The notes under the pieces are model-generated. The model was given only the letters and a program-made list of their open reading frames with translations. It was not told the origin of the DNA and ran no database searches. Shown piece by piece: positions 7,470-16,795 of a DNA stretch of 64,000 nucleotides. Source of the stretch: Luteimicrobium xylanilyticum (GTDB lineage: Bacteria > Actinomycetota > Actinomycetes > Actinomycetales > Cellulomonadaceae); the NCBI RefSeq assembly GCF_009429125.1, contig NZ_CP045529.1, forward strand, positions 992,001-1,056,000. Direction: 5' to 3'. The position numbers were made by a program, and so were the translations under genes. Position 1 is the stretch's first letter; each line of letters opens with the position of its first letter.

Positions 7470-8600
7470 GTGACAGGCGGCAGCACGAGCAGGCCCACGA
7501 GCGTCCCGGGTCCGGGACACGACGACGGCGACACAGAAGGCCAGACGACGGGCGGCGCCCGGGCGTCCGGTTACACGGTGGCCAGCGTGGCTCGTCGGCT
7601 CGGCGTCGCCGCGGCAACCCTGCGGACATGGGACCGGCGCTACGGCCTCGGCCCGTCCTCGCACGTCGCCGGCGCCCACCGCCGGTACACCGGCGAGGAC
7701 GTCGACCGGCTCCTGCTCATGCGCGAGCTGACCCTCGACGGCGTCGCCCCCGCCGAGGCCGCGCGCACGGCGCTCGCCGCCGGCCAGGAGGAGCTCCATG
7801 GTCGCGCGCTGGCGGCCGAGGACCTGCACGACGACCCCGAGGTCGTCGCCTCGGGACCTGCTCCGGCCGCGACGAGGCCGGTCCTGCGCGCCATCGCAGG
7901 CGGCCGGGACGCGGGCGCCGGCCGGAGCGCGAGCCGCGACGTCGACCCGCACGCGCTCGTGACCGAGATCGTGGACGCCGCGATCGCCTACGACGAGTCG
8001 CGGTGCGACGAGCTCCTGCGGATCGCGCCGGGCGGCGACCCGGCCGCCTGGTGGGCGGACGTCGTCGAGCCCGCGCGGCAGCGGCTCGTCGCCCGCGTCG
8101 TCCTGGCCGGGCCGGGGGAGGCCCCCGAGGTCCTGCTCAACAACGCGACCCTGCACGCGCTGCGCGTCTTCCAGGCCGAGTACGGCGACGAGGTGACCGA
8201 GCGGTCGGGTCCGCCCGTGTCCCACCCGTCCCGGCTCGGCCGCATCGTGCTCGTCTTCTCGGCCATCGGGGAGCCGGTCCCGGTCGTGGCGCACGCGCTG
8301 GCGGCGGCGCTCGTCGCGCACGGCGTGACCGCGCGCGTGGTCACGGGCCCGGCCGGCGCCCACCGGTCGATCGAGCTCGTCACCATGGTCAAGCCGGTCG
8401 CGGTCGTCACGGTCTCCGGGCTCACCCAGCCGCCCTGGCACCTCGTCGAGGCGATCCACGAGGCGCACCCCGGGCTCCCGATCTTCGTCGGGCTCGGGCG
8501 CGACCAGGACGAGACCGCCGTCCCGCTCGCCCACCAGGTGCACCGGGCGCGCAGCTTCCCCGGCCTGCTCCACGAGGTGCTGGCCGTCGCCGAGGGCTGA
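7470..8600 (+). CDS. MerR-family regulator with a cobalamin-binding-like C-terminal domain
   Basis: A 376-residue protein. A MerR winged helix lies at about residues 32-100 (YTVASVARRLGVAAATLRTWDRRYG). It is followed by a helical-bundle domain (including DPAAWWADVVEPARQRL) and a Rossmann-like domain beginning LGRIVLVFSAIGEPVP. The architecture is that of CarH/LitR light- or cobalamin-responsive regulators. However, I do not find the DxHxxG cobalamin lower-ligand motif, so cofactor binding is doubtful. The GTG at 7470 is the probable start. It is divergent from the WhiB-family gene and upstream of guaB. The regulated genes are unknown. Confidence 0.75.
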   Translation: MTGGSTSRPTSVPGPGHDDGDTEGQTTGGARASGYTVASVARRLGVAAATLRTWDRRYGLGPSSHVAGAHRRYTGEDVDRLLLMRELTLDGVAPAEAARTALAAGQEELHGRALAAEDLHDDPEVVASGPAPAATRPVLRAIAGGRDAGAGRSASRDVDPHALVTEIVDAAIAYDESRCDELLRIAPGGDPAAWWADVVEPARQRLVARVVLAGPGEAPEVLLNNATLHALRVFQAEYGDEVTERSGPPVSHPSRLGRIVLVFSAIGEPVPVVAHALAAALVAHGVTARVVTGPAGAHRSIELVTMVKPVAVVTVSGLTQPPWHLVEAIHEAHPGLPIFVGLGRDQDETAVPLAHQVHRARSFPGLLHEVLAVAEG

Positions 8601-8686
8601 GGTGCCGCCGGTGTGAGACGCGTCGCACCGGCCGTCGTCGGTCCCGTACGTCCGGACGGCCGGGAATGAATCGTGCCCGCAGACCG

Positions 8687-10249
<1,563 letters not shown>

Positions 10250-10264
10250 CGCGCCCGGGGCGCC

Positions 10265-10987
10265 TCAGGGCCGCCCGGGCCGTTGACCGGTGCCGCTGCT
10301 CGCGGCCTCGCGGGCGCGCCACCGCTCGAGCTCCGCGGTCCACGCGCGGTGCTGGTCGACCTGGTACGCGTGCAGGGTCGCGAGGTCCATCGCCCCGAGC
10401 TGCGGGAACGCGGCGACCATGGCGGCGAGCAGGTCGAGCGTCGCGACGACGTCGGCGTCCGCGGCGTGCAGGCCTGCGGCCTCGGGGCCGTCCAGGTCCA
10501 GGACGCCGTAGGCCGCGCACAGTGCGCCGAGCGTCCGGCCGCCCCGGCGGAGCGGGACGAGCGCGCGGTCGAGGACGAGTGGGTCGACGACGGCCGGGAC
10601 CGGCCCGCCGAGGCGCTCCGGCAGCGTGCGCAGCCCGTGCCGCGCCAGCTCCGCGTCCAGGAGGGCGAGGTCGAAGCCCGCGTTGAACGCGACCACGGGT
10701 ACCCCTTCGGCCAGGGCCTCGTGCAGGACCGCGGCGATCTCCTCGAGCGCCTCGCGCGGCGGGCGTCCGTAGGTGCGTGCCTGCTCGGTCGAGATGCGGT
10801 GGATCGCGGCTGCGCCGTCGGGGATCTCGATGCCGGGGTCGACGAGCCAGGTGCGCACGGTGGTCTCGACGCCGGGCGTGCGGTGGACGAGGGCCGCCGA
10901 CACGATCCGGTCCGCCGCCGGGTCGACGCCGGTCGTCTCGGTGTCGAAGCCGAGGAGCGGTGCTGTCGTCCACGTGGCCGTGCTCAT
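10265..10987 (-). CDS. DEDDh 3'-5' exonuclease (DNA polymerase III epsilon-like)
   Basis: A 240-residue exonuclease of the DnaQ superfamily. The motifs are complete: FDTETTG (ExoI), NAGFDLALLDAE (ExoII) and HAADADV (ExoIII with the His/Asp pair of the DEDDh subtype). It lacks the catalytic-polymerase or helicase domains seen in larger relatives, so it may be a stand-alone proofreading or DNA-repair nuclease. The ATG at 10987 gives a normal domain start; the longer ORF reaching 11992 is shadow sequence over guaB3. It is convergent with guaB (15 nt between stops) and divergent from guaB3. Confidence 0.85.
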   Translation of the reverse strand: MSTATWTTAPLLGFDTETTGVDPAADRIVSAALVHRTPGVETTVRTWLVDPGIEIPDGAAAIHRISTEQARTYGRPPREALEEIAAVLHEALAEGVPVVAFNAGFDLALLDAELARHGLRTLPERLGGPVPAVVDPLVLDRALVPLRRGGRTLGALCAAYGVLDLDGPEAAGLHAADADVVATLDLLAAMVAAFPQLGAMDLATLHAYQVDQHRAWTAELERWRAREAASSGTGQRPGRP

Positions 10988-11056
10988 GGCGCCAGGATCG
11001 CATCCGCCGCCCACAGGGAGGCGGCGGCCGTCCGGAGCGGCGCCGGACCGGCCCCC

Positions 11057-11062
11057 TAGACT
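11057..11062 (+). promoter_or_regulatory. -10 box of a leaderless guaB3 promoter
   Basis: TAGACT followed by 6 nt and the GTG start, exactly as at guaB and guaA. Confidence 0.6.
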
Positions 11063-11068
11063 GGACCG

Positions 11069-12193
11069 GTGAGCAACGAGATCGAGATCGGCCGTGGCAA
11101 GCGCGGGCGCCGTGCCTACTCCTTCGACGACATCGCCGTGGTCCCCTCCCGGCGGACCCGCGACCCCGAGGACGTCTCGGTCGGCTGGCAGATCGACGCC
11201 TACCACTTCGACCTTCCGATCATGGCGGCCCCCATGGACTCGGTGATGAGCCCCGAGACGGCGGTGGCGCTCGGCAACGCGGGCGGCCTCGGCGTCCTCG
11301 ACCTCGAGGGCCTGTGGACCCGGTACGAGGACCCGCGTCCGCTGCTCGAGGAGATCGCGACCCTGCCCGCGGAGCAGGCCACGAGCCGCATGCAGGAGAT
11401 CTACGCGGCCCCGATCCTCCCCGACCTGGTGACGCAGCGGCTCAAGGAGATCCGGGCCGCGGGCGTCACGGTCGCGGGTGCGTTGTCGCCGCAGCGCACG
11501 CAGGAGCTGTCCCAGACCGTCGTCGACGCCGGCGTCGACCTGTTCGTCATCCGGGGCACGACGGTGTCGGCCGAGCACGTGTCGTCCAACGCCGAGCCGC
11601 TCAACCTCAAGCGGTTCATCTACGAGCTCGACGTGCCCGTGATCGTGGGCGGCGCGTCCACCTACACCGCGGCGCTGCACCTCATGCGGACCGGTGCGGC
11701 GGGCGTGCTCGTGGGCTTCGGCGGCGGCGCCGCCCACACGACCCGGGTCTCGCTCGGCATCCACGCGCCCATGGCGACCGCGGTGGCGGACGTCGCGGCC
11801 GCGCGCCGCGACTACCTCGACGAGTCGGGCGGCCGGTACGTGCACGTCATCGCCGACGGCGGCGTCGGGCGGTCGGGCGACCTCGTCAAGGCGGTCGCGT
11901 GCGGCGCGGACGCGGTCATGATCGGCGCCGCGCTGGCCCGCGCCCAGGAGGCTCCCGGCGCCGGCTGGCACTGGGGCTCCGAGGCGCACCACGCGCAGCT
12001 CCCGCGCGGCGAGCGCGTGCGCGTCGGCACCGCGGGGACGCTCGAGGAGATCCTCTTCGGCCCGGGGCGCCAGGCCGACGGCACGCTCAACCTCGTGGGT
12101 GCGCTGCGCCGCGCGATGGCGACGACGGGCTACTCGGACCTCAAGGAGTTCCAGCGCGTCGAGGTCGTCGTCTCTCCCTACCAGCCACGCTGA
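11069..12193 (+). CDS. guaB3: GuaB3-family IMP dehydrogenase-related protein
   Basis: A 374-residue TIM-barrel protein of the GuaB3 family that accompanies GuaB in Actinobacteria. It starts with EIGRGKRGRRAYSFDDIAVVPSRRTR and has no CBS domains. At the position of the GuaB catalytic loop (GPGSICTT) it reads GFGGGAAHTTR, so the nucleophilic cysteine is absent. This argues for a changed or non-classical activity. The C-terminal LVGALRRAMATTGYSDLKEFQ is typical of the family. The start is a GTG behind a TAGACT box. The GNAT gene follows 14 nt later and may be cotranscribed. Confidence 0.9.
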   Translation: MSNEIEIGRGKRGRRAYSFDDIAVVPSRRTRDPEDVSVGWQIDAYHFDLPIMAAPMDSVMSPETAVALGNAGGLGVLDLEGLWTRYEDPRPLLEEIATLPAEQATSRMQEIYAAPILPDLVTQRLKEIRAAGVTVAGALSPQRTQELSQTVVDAGVDLFVIRGTTVSAEHVSSNAEPLNLKRFIYELDVPVIVGGASTYTAALHLMRTGAAGVLVGFGGGAAHTTRVSLGIHAPMATAVADVAAARRDYLDESGGRYVHVIADGGVGRSGDLVKAVACGADAVMIGAALARAQEAPGAGWHWGSEAHHAQLPRGERVRVGTAGTLEEILFGPGRQADGTLNLVGALRRAMATTGYSDLKEFQRVEVVVSPYQPR

Positions 12194-12207
12194 CCCGGAG
12201 GCCGCTC

Positions 12208-12741
12208 ATGACCCCCACGCCCGCCGGCTCGGGCCCGTCCGGGACGCGTGACGGCGTCGGGCTGCGGCTGCCCGCGCCCGTGCTGCGCCTCGCCGAGGCC
12301 ACCGACGACGACGTCGCGCCCCTCGTCGCGCTCTGGACCGCCTGCGGACTGACGCGGCCGTGGAACGACCCCGAGCGGGACCTCGAGGACGCGCGCGCGA
12401 CCGCGACGTCGACCGTCCTCGTGGGGCGTGTGGGCCCGGTGGCCGCGGCCGGTGCCGGAACGGTCGTGAGCAGCGCCGTCGCCGGCTACGACGGGCACCG
12501 GGGCTGGCTGTACTACGTCGCGGTGGACCCCGCGTGGCAGGGGCGGGGGTTCGGGCGGGAGACCGTCGTCGCGGCCGAGGCGTGGCTCGCGGCGCAGGGC
12601 GCGCCCAAGGTCCAGCTCATGGTGCGGCACACGAACACGGCTGCCGTGGGGTTCTACGAGGCACTCGGCTACACGGACCAGGAGGCCACCGTCCTGGGCC
12701 GGCGTTTCCCCGCCGCGCAGGGCGGCCCGGAGGTCGGTTGA
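12208..12741 (+). CDS. GNAT-family acetyltransferase (YpeA-like)
   Basis: A 177-residue GNAT protein. The acetyl-CoA binding segment is VDPAWQGRGFGRETV, followed by KVQLMVRHTNTAAVGFYEALGY. This arrangement is typical of the YpeA-like subgroup, whose substrates are largely unknown. The ATG at 12208 has CCCGGAGG about 6 nt upstream. It follows guaB3 by 14 nt in the same direction and probably shares its transcript. Confidence 0.78.
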   Translation: MTPTPAGSGPSGTRDGVGLRLPAPVLRLAEATDDDVAPLVALWTACGLTRPWNDPERDLEDARATATSTVLVGRVGPVAAAGAGTVVSSAVAGYDGHRGWLYYVAVDPAWQGRGFGRETVVAAEAWLAAQGAPKVQLMVRHTNTAAVGFYEALGYTDQEATVLGRRFPAAQGGPEVG

Positions 12742-12778
12742 GCATCCCCGGCGCCTAGGACGCGCGGTACGGGACGCG

Positions 12779-12784
12779 TAGCCT
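12779..12784 (+). promoter_or_regulatory. -10 box of a leaderless aldehyde dehydrogenase promoter
   Basis: TAGCCT, 6 nt, then the ATG at 12791. Confidence 0.45.
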
Positions 12785-12790
12785 GGGCGC

Positions 12791-14410
12791 ATGGCAGACA
12801 GCACGGACGACGTCAGCGTCGACGGCCTCCTCGACCCCGACAGCCCCACCGCGACGTACGCCCTCGAGCCCGGCGTCGTGGCACCCCTCCTGGACCGTCT
12901 CGCGAGCTCGCGCGGGGCCGGCGAGCACCGGACCGTCGCGCCGTTCACGGGCGCGCCGCTCGTCGCGGTGCCGCTCTCGTCCGAGCAGGACGTCGCCGAC
13001 GCCGTCGAGCGGGCGCGCGAGGCCCAGCGCGCCTGGGCCGAGGTGCCGGTCGCGGAGCGTGAGAAGGTCCTGCTCCGGCTGCACGACGTCGTCCTCGACC
13101 GTCAGTCCGAGGTCCTGGACCTGCTCCAGCTCGAGAACGGCAAGTCACGGACGAGCGCGTTCGACGAGGTCATGGACGTCGCCCAGGTCGCGCGGCACTA
13201 CGGCGTGCGGGCGCACCGCTACCTCCGCACGCGGCGCGTGCCCGGCATGATCCCCGGGCTCACGAGCACGCGGGTCCTGCGCCACCCGGTCGGCGTCGTC
13301 GGTGTCATCGCCCCCTGGAACTACCCCCTCACGCTCACGCTCTCGGACATCCTCCCGGCGCTCGTCGCGGGTGACGCGGCCGTCGTGAAGCCCGACCTGC
13401 AGACGCCTCTGACCATGCTCTGGGCGGCCGAGGCCCTCGAGGACGCGGGCCTGCCGGCGGGCGTCGTGCAGGTCGTGTACGGCGGGCCCGAGGTCGGCCG
13501 CGCGCTCACCGCGTCCGTCGACCACATCGTCTTCACCGGCTCGACGGCGGTCGGTCGGACGGTAGCCGCGCAGGCGGGCGAGCGCCTCATCGGCGCGACG
13601 CTCGAGCTCGGCGGCAAGAACCCGCTGTACGTCGCGGCGGACGCGGACGTCGCGTCGGCGGCGCGCGGCGTCGTGCGGGCGTGCTTCGCGAACACGGGCC
13701 AGCTCTGCATGTCGATCGAGCGGCTGATCCTGCACGAGGACGTCGCGGACGAGTTCCTCGACGAGTTCGTCCCCCTCGTCCGCGACCTCACGATGGGGCC
13801 GGGGCTCGACTACCGGCACCAGGTCGGCTCGCTCACGTCGCAGGCGCAGCTCGACCGGGTCGTCGCGCACGTCGACGACGCGATCGCCCGCGGAGCGAGC
13901 GTCCTCGCCGGGGGCGTGCACCGTGCGGACCTCGGCCCGTACTTCTATGCCCCGACGGTCCTCGACGGCGTGCCCGACGACGCCGCGTGCGCTCGCGAGG
14001 AGACGTTCGGGCCGGTGGTCTCGGTCCGGCGGGTGGCCTCGGACGACGAGGCGGTCGACGCCATGAACGACACCGAGTTCGGGCTCAACGCGAGCATCTG
14101 GACGGGTGACACGTCGCACGGCCGCCGCCTCGCGGCCCGGGTGCAGGCGGGGTCGGTCAACGTGAACGACGGCTACGCGGCCGCATGGGGCTCGGTCTCG
14201 GCGCCTCTCGGCGGGTTCAAGGCGTCCGGGCTGGGCCGGCGGCACGGGCGCGAGGGCATCGAGGCCGTGACCGAGGTGCAGACCGTCGCGGTCGAGCGCG
14301 GCGTCGCGCGCGGGCTGAGCTTCGACTCGCTGCACGGGCGGCCGGGGGAGCAGTGGACGGGCCTGATGACGAGGGCCTTCCGGGCGATGAAGGCCACGCG
14401 CCTGCCGTAG
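12791..14410 (+). CDS. Succinate-semialdehyde dehydrogenase-like aldehyde dehydrogenase
   Basis: A 539-residue NAD(P)-dependent aldehyde dehydrogenase. The Rossmann region has APWNYPLTLT and VFTGSTAVGRTV. The general base lies in LELGGKNPL, and the nucleophile is the Cys in NTGQLCMS. The overall pattern, including the AR-x-YGVRAHRYL segment and the long C-terminus, matches the actinobacterial succinic-semialdehyde dehydrogenase (GabD2-type) group, which oxidises succinate semialdehyde to succinate. No GABA genes are adjacent, so the substrate is inferred only. A strong terminator follows before the fructose operon. Confidence 0.85.
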   Translation: MADSTDDVSVDGLLDPDSPTATYALEPGVVAPLLDRLASSRGAGEHRTVAPFTGAPLVAVPLSSEQDVADAVERAREAQRAWAEVPVAEREKVLLRLHDVVLDRQSEVLDLLQLENGKSRTSAFDEVMDVAQVARHYGVRAHRYLRTRRVPGMIPGLTSTRVLRHPVGVVGVIAPWNYPLTLTLSDILPALVAGDAAVVKPDLQTPLTMLWAAEALEDAGLPAGVVQVVYGGPEVGRALTASVDHIVFTGSTAVGRTVAAQAGERLIGATLELGGKNPLYVAADADVASAARGVVRACFANTGQLCMSIERLILHEDVADEFLDEFVPLVRDLTMGPGLDYRHQVGSLTSQAQLDRVVAHVDDAIARGASVLAGGVHRADLGPYFYAPTVLDGVPDDAACAREETFGPVVSVRRVASDDEAVDAMNDTEFGLNASIWTGDTSHGRRLAARVQAGSVNVNDGYAAAWGSVSAPLGGFKASGLGRRHGREGIEAVTEVQTVAVERGVARGLSFDSLHGRPGEQWTGLMTRAFRAMKATRLP

Positions 14411-14434
14411 CCGTCACCCGGACGCTCCTCGACG

Positions 14435-14489
14435 AAGGGCGGGCAAACCACCGCGAACGTGAACCGTTCGGGTGGGCTGCCCGCCCTTT
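14435..14489 (+). terminator. Terminator after the aldehyde dehydrogenase gene
   Basis: AAGGGCGGGCA (14435-14445) pairs with TGCCCGCCCTT (14478-14488). A second partial stem (CCACCGCGAACG against CGTTCGGGTGG) lies inside, and the outer arm ends in TTT. Confidence 0.78.
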
Positions 14490-14503
14490 GTGCTGCCCGG
14501 GCC

Positions 14504-14532
14504 TTGCCTTCCAACAGAAACGGGTCTATACA
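14504..14532 (+). promoter_or_regulatory. Promoter of the fructose PTS operon
   Basis: TTGCCT (14504-14509) and TATACA (14527-14532) are 17 nt apart, one of the strongest promoters in the window. The A-rich leader (14533-14590) has loosely repeated AACAGA/AACACAGA words that could be operators for the adjacent DeoR regulator; this is a guess. Confidence 0.72.
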
Positions 14533-14596
14533 AAGAAGAACACAGATCCGAACGGGGGCCGCGCGGCTCCCGTCCGAGAACCAGGACGGAGCCGTC

Positions 14597-15358
14597 GTGT
14601 ACGCACCGGAGCGACACCAGAGCATCCTCGAGACCGCCCGCGCGCAGGGCCGCGTGGAGGTCGCCGCCCTCGCTGCCGCGCTGGACGTGACGCCCGAGAC
14701 GGTCCGCCGCGACCTGTCCGTGCTCGAGCGCCAGGGCCTGCTGCGCCGCGTCCACGGCGGCGCGATCCCCGTCGAACGCCTCGGCGTCGAGCCGGGCGTC
14801 GCCGTCAGGGAGGGCCTGCTCGCAGCCGAGAAGGCGCGGATCGCCAAGCTCGCCCTCGAGGAGGTCCCGGAGGACGGCGCGATCCTCATCGATGCCGGGA
14901 CCACGACCGTGCGGCTCGCGGAGATGCTCCCGACCGACCGCCCCCTCTCCGTCGTCACGCACTCGCTGCCCGTCGCGACCGTCCTCGCGGGCCGGCCCAA
15001 CGTCACGCTCCACCTGGTCGGCGGGACGGTCCGGGGGCGCACCCTCGCCGCCGTCGGACCGTGGGCGCAGCGCGAGCTCGCCGAGATCCAGGTCGACGTG
15101 GCGTTCCTCGGGACGAACGGGCTGACGCCCGAGCGTGGGCTCACCACGCCGGACCTCGCCGAGGCCGCCGTCAAGCGTGCGCTCGTCGCGTGCGCCCGCA
15201 AGGTCGTGGTCCTCGCCGACCACACCAAGCTCGGGCGCGACGACTTCGCGCACGTCGTCGGGCTCGAGGCCGTCCACGTCGTCGTGACCGACTCGGGGGC
15301 CGACCCGGACCTCGCCCGGGCCGTCGTCGAGGCGGGGCCCGTGGTGGTGCTCGCATGA
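14597..15358 (+). CDS. fruR: DeoR/GlpR-family transcriptional regulator of the fructose operon
   Basis: A 253-residue DeoR-family regulator. The helix-turn-helix is at about residues 18-55 (AALAAALDVTPETVRRDLSVLE, then RRVHGGA). The effector domain has the ISOCOT fold typical of DeoR sensors, with DAGTTTVRLAEML and FLGTNGLTPERGLTTPDLAEAAVK. The GTG at 14597 has AGGACGGA upstream. It is the first gene of an operon with fruK (4-nt overlap) and the fructose EII genes. It therefore most likely senses a phosphorylated fructose intermediate and represses its own operon. Confidence 0.88.
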   Translation: MYAPERHQSILETARAQGRVEVAALAAALDVTPETVRRDLSVLERQGLLRRVHGGAIPVERLGVEPGVAVREGLLAAEKARIAKLALEEVPEDGAILIDAGTTTVRLAEMLPTDRPLSVVTHSLPVATVLAGRPNVTLHLVGGTVRGRTLAAVGPWAQRELAEIQVDVAFLGTNGLTPERGLTTPDLAEAAVKRALVACARKVVVLADHTKLGRDDFAHVVGLEAVHVVVTDSGADPDLARAVVEAGPVVVLA

Positions 15359-16332
15359 TCGTCACCGTCACGCCCAACCCGAGCCTCGACCGCACGTACG
15401 AGCTCGACACGCTCGCGCGCGGCGAGGTGAACCGCGCGGCCCGGGTCCGTCTCGACGCGGGCGGCAAGGGCATCAACGTCAGTCGAGCCCTCGTGGCCGG
15501 TGGGGCGGACACCGTCGCGGTCTTCCCGTCGGGCGGGTCCGACGGCGCGCGCATCGTCGCGACCCTCGCCGCCGACGGCGTCGCCTCCGTGCCGGTCGAG
15601 ATCGCCGGCAGCACCCGGTCGAACGTCACGCTCGCCGAGGGCGACGGCACCACGACCAAGGTGAACGCCCCGGGGCCCCGGCTCACGACCGACGACGTCA
15701 CCCGGCTGCTCGCTGCCGTGGCCGACACGCTCGACGCAGGAGAGCGGCGGGACGGCGGGCCCCGCGTCGTCGTCGGGGCCGGCTCCCTGCCCGACGGCGC
15801 CGCGGACGACTTCTACGTGAGGCTGGCGCAGGTGGGCCGCGCGCACGGCGCGCGTGTCGTCGTCGACACCTCGGACGCGCCGCTCGGTGCGGTGGCCCGC
15901 GCGGGCTGCGCGGACCTGCTCAAGCCCAACGACGACGAGCTCGCCGACCTGGTCGGCAGGCAGCTGCGGACCGTCGGCGACGTCGTGGCCGCTGCCCGCG
16001 AGGTGCTCGCCGCCGGGACCGAGCGTGCGACCCCGGGCCCGGAGGGGCGCGAGGTGTTCGTCTCGCTCGGCGCGCACGGCGCCCTGCTCGTGACCGCCCG
16101 GCGGACCTGGTGGGCCGGAGGCGCGCCGCTCGTCCCCGCGTCCACCGTCGGCGCGGGCGACGTCACCCTGGCCGCGTACCTGCGCACGGGTGACCTGCCC
16201 ACGGCCGTCGCGGCCGGCCGCGCCGCCGTCCTGCTGCCCGGGAGCGCCGTGCCGACCCCCGACCTGATCCACCTCGACGACGTCCGTGTCGTCGAGGAGC
16301 CTGACCCGACCGTCGCACTGAAGGAGCTGTGA
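15355..16332 (+). CDS. fruK: 1-phosphofructokinase
   Basis: A 325-residue PfkB-family sugar kinase. It phosphorylates fructose-1-phosphate, the product of the fructose PTS, to fructose-1,6-bisphosphate. The signatures are TVTPNPSLDRTY at the start, GGKGINVSRAL, LKPNDDELADL and the catalytic TVGAGDVTLAAYL. The ATG overlaps the fruR stop by 4 nt (ATGA), implying translational coupling. The EIIA gene begins 1 nt after its stop. Confidence 0.93.
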   Translation: MIVTVTPNPSLDRTYELDTLARGEVNRAARVRLDAGGKGINVSRALVAGGADTVAVFPSGGSDGARIVATLAADGVASVPVEIAGSTRSNVTLAEGDGTTTKVNAPGPRLTTDDVTRLLAAVADTLDAGERRDGGPRVVVGAGSLPDGAADDFYVRLAQVGRAHGARVVVDTSDAPLGAVARAGCADLLKPNDDELADLVGRQLRTVGDVVAAAREVLAAGTERATPGPEGREVFVSLGAHGALLVTARRTWWAGGAPLVPASTVGAGDVTLAAYLRTGDLPTAVAAGRAAVLLPGSAVPTPDLIHLDDVRVVEEPDPTVALKEL

Positions 16333-16333
16333 C

Positions 16334-16795
16334 ATGTCAACCGCAACCCCGCTGATCACCCCCGAGCTCGTGGCGCTCGACGTCGAGACCACGGATCGCG
16401 ACGCCGCGACCCGTGCCCTCGTCGGCCTGCTCGCAGACGCCGGCCGCGTGACCGACGCCGACGGCTTCCTCGCCGACGTCAAGGCCCGCGAGGCCCAGAT
16501 GGCGACCGGCATGCCCGGCCAGGTCGGCCTGCCGCACGCTCGTTCGGAGCACGTCACGGTCCCGAGCCTCGCCGTCGGGCGCGTCCCCGCCGGCGCGGAC
16601 TGGGGCGGGCCCGACGGCCCGGCCACGCTCGTCTTCCTGATCGCCGCCCCGGCGGGCGGCGACGCCGACCACCTGAAGATCCTCGCGGCGCTCGCGCGCC
16701 GGCTCATCCACCCCGAGTTCCGCGACGCGATCCGGACCGCGCCCGACGCGCAGACCGTCGCCGACGTCGTCACCCGAGAGGTGGTCGTGTCATGA
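16334..16795 (+). CDS. PTS fructose transporter subunit IIA
   Basis: A 153-residue fructose-type EIIA domain (PTS EIIA type 2). The phosphorylated histidine lies in QVGLPHARSEHV (about residue 68). It relays phosphate from HPr to the EIIB domain of the next gene. In many bacteria the IIA domain is fused to IIBC; here it is a separate polypeptide. Its stop overlaps the IIBC start by 4 nt. Confidence 0.92.
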   Translation: MSTATPLITPELVALDVETTDRDAATRALVGLLADAGRVTDADGFLADVKAREAQMATGMPGQVGLPHARSEHVTVPSLAVGRVPAGADWGGPDGPATLVFLIAAPAGGDADHLKILAALARRLIHPEFRDAIRTAPDAQTVADVVTREVVVS

